From the NCBI GenBank assembly GCA_028698615.1, contig JAQVWF010000012.1, positions 1 to 64,000 of the forward strand: a DNA stretch of 64,000 bases, in the 5' to 3' direction. The position numbers and the translations under genes are program-made. Origin of the DNA: Syntrophorhabdaceae bacterium. Lineage in GTDB: Bacteria > Desulfobacterota > Syntrophorhabdia > Syntrophorhabdales > Syntrophorhabdaceae. Below, piece by piece: positions 61,454 to 64,000 of this stretch. Positions within the stretch are counted from its first letter, which is position 1. Every line of letters begins with the position of its first letter. Under the pieces are notes generated by a model. The model saw only the letters and a list, made by a program, of their open reading frames with translations. It searched no databases and was not told the origin of the DNA.

Positions 61454-61559
61454 GTTGCGACAAAGCCCTTTCTGGATGTCGCTTGCGCGGGAATGACGAG
61501 TTCCGGGTTGCAATAAGGCTCTTTCAGGATGTTGCCTGTGCGGGAATGACGACCCTTAA
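61454..61559. repeat. 53-base imperfect tandem repeat
   Basis: Two units start at 61454 and 61507, each beginning GTTGC and containing TTTC-GGATGT-GC and GCGGGAATGACGA. The units agree at roughly three quarters of positions. The gene-poor 229 bases between cheA and the EAL-HDOD gene hold only this and the hairpin. The CGGGAATGAC element resembles dispersed repeats seen in many proteobacteria. Confidence 0.7.
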
Positions 61560-61602
61560 GGCTGTTCGGCAGGAGGTTGACTTCCGCAAGAGGGACCTTT
61601 TC

Positions 61603-62892
61603 CTATAACCCGTTGCCCATCCCGTTCATCGTTTCATACTCAAGAATTGCATTGTTTTCAATAGTGTAGAGGTCAGCGGGAACCAGGTTGACGTCCTTCA
61701 GACAGATCTGCATTTCGTCGTAGTTCTCCTGCTCCAGGTTCTCTATTACGCAGACCAGCTTGCCGAGAACGCCGTGGCGATGGAGCAGGGCGCTGTGTAT
61801 CTCCTCGGAGAGGTTGAAGTCGCTGAGTATGTTCTGAAGAGGGACCTGGAAGAGGGCATCTATGAGGGACAGAACGCCGGTGATGAATGCCATGTCTGCC
61901 GCGGAGGTATCGCGAGTTATGCGGGTGGCGAGGAGTTCCATGATCCGGCCCCTGATGACGGCCCTTTCGAAGAGAGGGGCAGAGCGCGTGTCATAACCTT
62001 CACCAGCGAAAAGAAGCAAAGTCACCCACTTCTGAAGCTTCCGATATCCCAGGAGGGCTATCGCCTGCCCGATGGAGTTAATCTTGTTTGCCGTGTAGAA
62101 GGCCGCCGAATTCATGAATTGAAGAAGCTTGATATGGAGTTCGGGATTCTTCCTGAAGAGCGCCTCGATAACAAGGAATTCCTCCTCGCGGGCAAGGATC
62201 CGTGAGAGGTCGAGGAGCACCAGCTGCGTCGGCGAGATGGACCTCGCCGATATGATCGACGGTTTCTCGAAGAAGTAGCCCTGAAAATAGTCGAAGCCGA
62301 GATCGCGGCATGTCTCGAAGTCCTCCTGGGTCTCCACCTTTTCGGCAAGAAGCTTAAGGTTGTGTCTCTTCAGTTTCTTCACAAGGTTGGGGAGTCCCTT
62401 CCTGTCGGTGCCCATGAGGTCCACCTTCACGTAGGAAGCAATGTCGAACATGCCCTGAGAGGCGCCGTCATAGTCGACGAAGTCGTCGAGGGCGAACTGA
62501 TAGCCCTTCTTTCTCGTCTGCGCGCAAAGCGCCAGCACCCTTTCATCGACTTTCACCGTTTCGAGAAGCTCGAGGACGGTCATCTTCCCGGGAAGAAGTT
62601 CGATGATGCCGCTCTCCAGCACCCTGTCATCGACATTGATGAATCCTATCTTGTCCCCGATGAGCCGCGAGATGCCGATGTTGTTGAGGGCATTCACCAT
62701 CACACTTGCCGTTGCGTGCATGTTGTCGGTGATATTGGCCCCGTTGGCAACTCCGCTGCGGAAAAGGAGTTCGTAGCCGAAGGTCCTTTTGGCCCTGTTC
62801 AGGATGGGCTGCCGGCCGATATAGATCTGCATGTCTTCGCCAGAGCGCTCATGGTTTTCCTTTAGACGGCTGTCGGTCGGGTGTGTGTTCAT
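61603..62892 (-). CDS. Degenerate EAL-HDOD protein (YuxH type)
   Basis: This 429-residue protein joins an EAL-like domain (about 22-225) to an HDOD domain (about 225-420). The catalytic EAL motif reads ELL (GYELLFRSG) and the DDFGTG loop reads DDFVDYDG, so hydrolysis of cyclic di-GMP is unlikely, as in YuxH relatives. The ATG at 62892 is preferred to a longer frame; one at 62833 would start at MQIYIGRQP. It is divergent from cheW. Confidence 0.85.
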   Translation of the reverse strand: MNTHPTDSRLKENHERSGEDMQIYIGRQPILNRAKRTFGYELLFRSGVANGANITDNMHATASVMVNALNNIGISRLIGDKIGFINVDDRVLESGIIELLPGKMTVLELLETVKVDERVLALCAQTRKKGYQFALDDFVDYDGASQGMFDIASYVKVDLMGTDRKGLPNLVKKLKRHNLKLLAEKVETQEDFETCRDLGFDYFQGYFFEKPSIISARSISPTQLVLLDLSRILAREEEFLVIEALFRKNPELHIKLLQFMNSAAFYTANKINSIGQAIALLGYRKLQKWVTLLLFAGEGYDTRSAPLFERAVIRGRIMELLATRITRDTSAADMAFITGVLSLIDALFQVPLQNILSDFNLSEEIHSALLHRHGVLGKLVCVIENLEQENYDEMQICLKDVNLVPADLYTIENNAILEYETMNGMGNGL

Positions 62893-62967
62893 TGAGTTCC
62901 GGATTTCCTTTACATATTTTATCGCCTGTAGTATCCATAAGATTAAGCACACAATTTGCATATAACT

Positions 62968-62993
62968 TAAGTCGAGCGTGGAATTTCCGATTA
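62968..62993 (+). promoter_or_regulatory. Candidate sigma28 promoter of cheW
   Basis: TAAGTCGA (62968-62975), ten bases, then TCCGATTA (62986-62993). It has the spacing of the other three sigma28-like sites but one -10 mismatch. GAGGAGG and the cheW ATG follow at 63003 and 63017. Confidence 0.45.
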
Positions 62994-63016
62994 TACAGGA
63001 AAGAGGAGGAATTCAC

Positions 63017-63484
63017 ATGAATGAGGGAGCGATACTGCAGCTTGTGACGTTTAAACTGGGAACAGAGGAATTCGGTGTTGATATCCTGAAGGTGCAGGAG
63101 ATCAACAAGATGATGAATATTACGAAGATTCCCAACGCTCCGGTCTTCATAGAGGGTGTGATCAATCTCAGGGGAAAGATCATTCCCATCGTGGATCTGC
63201 GCAAGCGCCTCGGCTTCCGTGAAAAACCATATGATAAATCGACGCGTATAATCGTGGTGGAGCTTGAGGGCCTTGTGCTCGGTTTCATCGTTGATTCCGT
63301 CTCCGAAGTTCTGAGGATTCCCGGGAACACGATCGAACCGCCTCCTTCCATGGTGGCAGGGATAGAATCGGAATACATAGAAGGCGTGGGCAAGCTGGAC
63401 GACCGACTGCTCATCCTTCTCGAACTGAAGAAAGTATTCTCGTCCCCTGAAAGAAAGGACATAGAGAATATCGATATGAACTGA
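63017..63484 (+). CDS. cheW: Chemotaxis coupling protein CheW
   Basis: This 155-residue protein is a single CheW domain (LVTFKLGTEEFGVDILKVQE, GVINLRGKIIPIVDLRKRLG). It links chemoreceptors to CheA. The ATG at 63017 has GAGGAGG before it; a longer frame is open upstream. It stands apart from the main che operon, with the EAL-HDOD gene between. Confidence 0.96.
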   Translation: MNEGAILQLVTFKLGTEEFGVDILKVQEINKMMNITKIPNAPVFIEGVINLRGKIIPIVDLRKRLGFREKPYDKSTRIIVVELEGLVLGFIVDSVSEVLRIPGNTIEPPPSMVAGIESEYIEGVGKLDDRLLILLELKKVFSSPERKDIENIDMN

Positions 63485-63505
63485 GGAAAGAACGGGACGG
63501 GTTTT

Positions 63506-63739
63506 ATGGACGAGACCTTCGAGGTCAATCTTCTACGGAATGTTCAGCCAACCGACAGAAAGCTGTCGGTATCGAAGGAATTCGTCGGTCCGAAGGACAG
63601 AGAAGAGAAAAGCCGAAGAGACCCCCATGACCATCGCGGTCGGGAGACAGCAGAAAAGCCCGTCAAGACATACGGCAAGGATCCCGGAAAACCGGCGGAT
63701 GAGGACCTGCGCCCCGGGAAGATAGATATAACCATATAA
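63506..63739 (+). CDS. Small charged protein downstream of cheW
   Basis: This 77-residue product is hydrophilic, rich in Lys, Arg, Asp, Glu and Pro, with no membrane segment and the end KIDITI. It is not recognised and probably disordered. It starts 22 bases after cheW on the same strand with only a weak ribosome site (GGGACGGG). Codon usage is compatible with a gene, but small charged frames can be spurious. Confidence 0.5.
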   Translation: MDETFEVNLLRNVQPTDRKLSVSKEFVGPKDREEKSRRDPHDHRGRETAEKPVKTYGKDPGKPADEDLRPGKIDITI

Positions 63740-63744
63740 AAACA

Positions 63745-63867
63745 TAATGACCAATAACCAAATTCCAATGACCAAACAAAAAGATAATTGCCGATGAACG
63801 GAGAAGGAGACTGATTATTGGTACATTGTCTCCTGCCTGGTGATTGGGATTTGGTTATTGGTCACTA
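63745..63867. repeat. Dispersed inverted-repeat element, copy 2
   Basis: Left arm TAATGACCAATAACCAAATT (onward to 63776) pairs imperfectly with the right arm at 63837-63867. The core CCAATAACCAAATTCCAATGACCA matches copy 1 at 32108, and the interior also begins AAAGATAA...GCC. The right arm contains the stop codon of the channel gene on the minus strand. Confidence 0.75.
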
Positions 63868-64000
63868 TTTTTTTCCCCTCCTCCTCCTAGGACCTTATAG
63901 AGGTTGACGAGGTTGGATAGCCTGATCAGTCTTGTGTTTATGAGGCCCTGCTGTGCGGCGTAAAGGCTGCGCTGGGCGTCGAGGACGGTGAGATAGCTGT
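63855..64000 (-). CDS. NodT-type outer-membrane efflux channel, C-terminal fragment
   Basis: The minus strand encodes [19 protein letters not shown] and onward through [21 protein letters not shown], the characteristic end of RND-associated outer-membrane factors (VLDAQRTL...NLVALYKALGGGW in the family). The rest lies beyond the window. The last codons and the stop (63857-63855) fall in repeat copy 2, so the tail of the protein was probably set by that insertion. Confidence 0.85.
   Translation of the reverse strand, partial: SYLTVLDAQRSLYAAQQGLINTRLIRLSNLVNLYKVLGGGGEKNSDQ

Noticed and set aside
62945-62960. Sigma54-like AAGCACACAATTTGCA upstream of cheW
   Set aside because: The first G of the -24 GG is replaced by A; the sigma28-like site further on fits better.

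Overview
The window reads like a chromosomal segment of a strictly anaerobic, motile, Gram-negative bacterium of the Deltaproteobacteria/Desulfobacterota type. Three things point there: a seven-gene heterodisulfide-reductase/flavin oxidoreductase (hdrCBA-flxDCBA) cluster, which is typical of anaerobes; a flagellar regulon with sigma54 and NtrC-type regulators; and TolC/HlyD-type envelope export. A syntrophic lineage such as Syntrophorhabdia would fit, but that placement is inference from gene content. There are no rRNA genes, no CRISPR array, no prophage and no intact insertion sequence; one tRNA is present.

Layout. 1-8187 (minus) is an efflux operon: TetR regulator, TolC-like outer-membrane channel, HlyD adaptor, two ABC ATPases, two ABC-2 permeases and a lipoprotein gene that appears frameshifted near the window edge. 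Position 8188-8593 is a divergent control region with a promoter for each side and a double palindromic operator over one -10 box. 8594-15391 (plus) is hdrC-hdrB-hdrA-flxD-flxC-flxB-flxA, closed by a strong terminator. 15475-18013 (minus) holds two small membrane-anchored paralogues and an S1-domain protein. 18192-21275 holds an FKBP isomerase, a zinc alcohol dehydrogenase, tRNA-Leu(CAG) and ribF. 21400-24310 (minus) is motA-motB plus a response regulator with a degenerate HD-GYP domain. 24573-27480 (minus) is a short pyrimidine operon, pyrR-pyrB-pyrC, led by a 59-residue ferredoxin gene. 27635-30095 (minus) is an M23 peptidase with three bactofilins.

30379-53782 continue the plus strand: a small secreted protein and a sigma54 activator, then a flagellar kinase/activator pair (flrB/flrC type) leading into flgBC-fliEFGHIJ, fliK-flgD-flgE, fliLMNOPQR-flhBA-flhFG and, from 53779, fliA. 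Three sigma54-type promoters sit exactly at the heads of these three blocks (32290, 40969, 44847). After fliA comes a chemotaxis operon: HDOD protein, cheB, HEAT-repeat protein, cheR, cheY, cheA. A degenerate EAL-HDOD protein (minus), cheW, a small charged protein and the C-terminus of another TolC/NodT-type channel (minus) end the window.

How it works together. The sigma54 blocks build the basal body, hook and export gate, and fliA then supplies sigma28. Four sites with one shared geometry (TAA-like -35 box, fixed spacing, CCGATWA -10) lie before motA, the M23/bactofilin operon, the HDOD-che operon and cheW, which suggests one late regulon. The least expected observations are the double operator before hdr, the ferredoxin fused into the pyr operon, the paired repeat inserted in CheA where P2 normally sits, the inverted GGAAAT sites before fliK, and a dispersed inverted-repeat element present twice.
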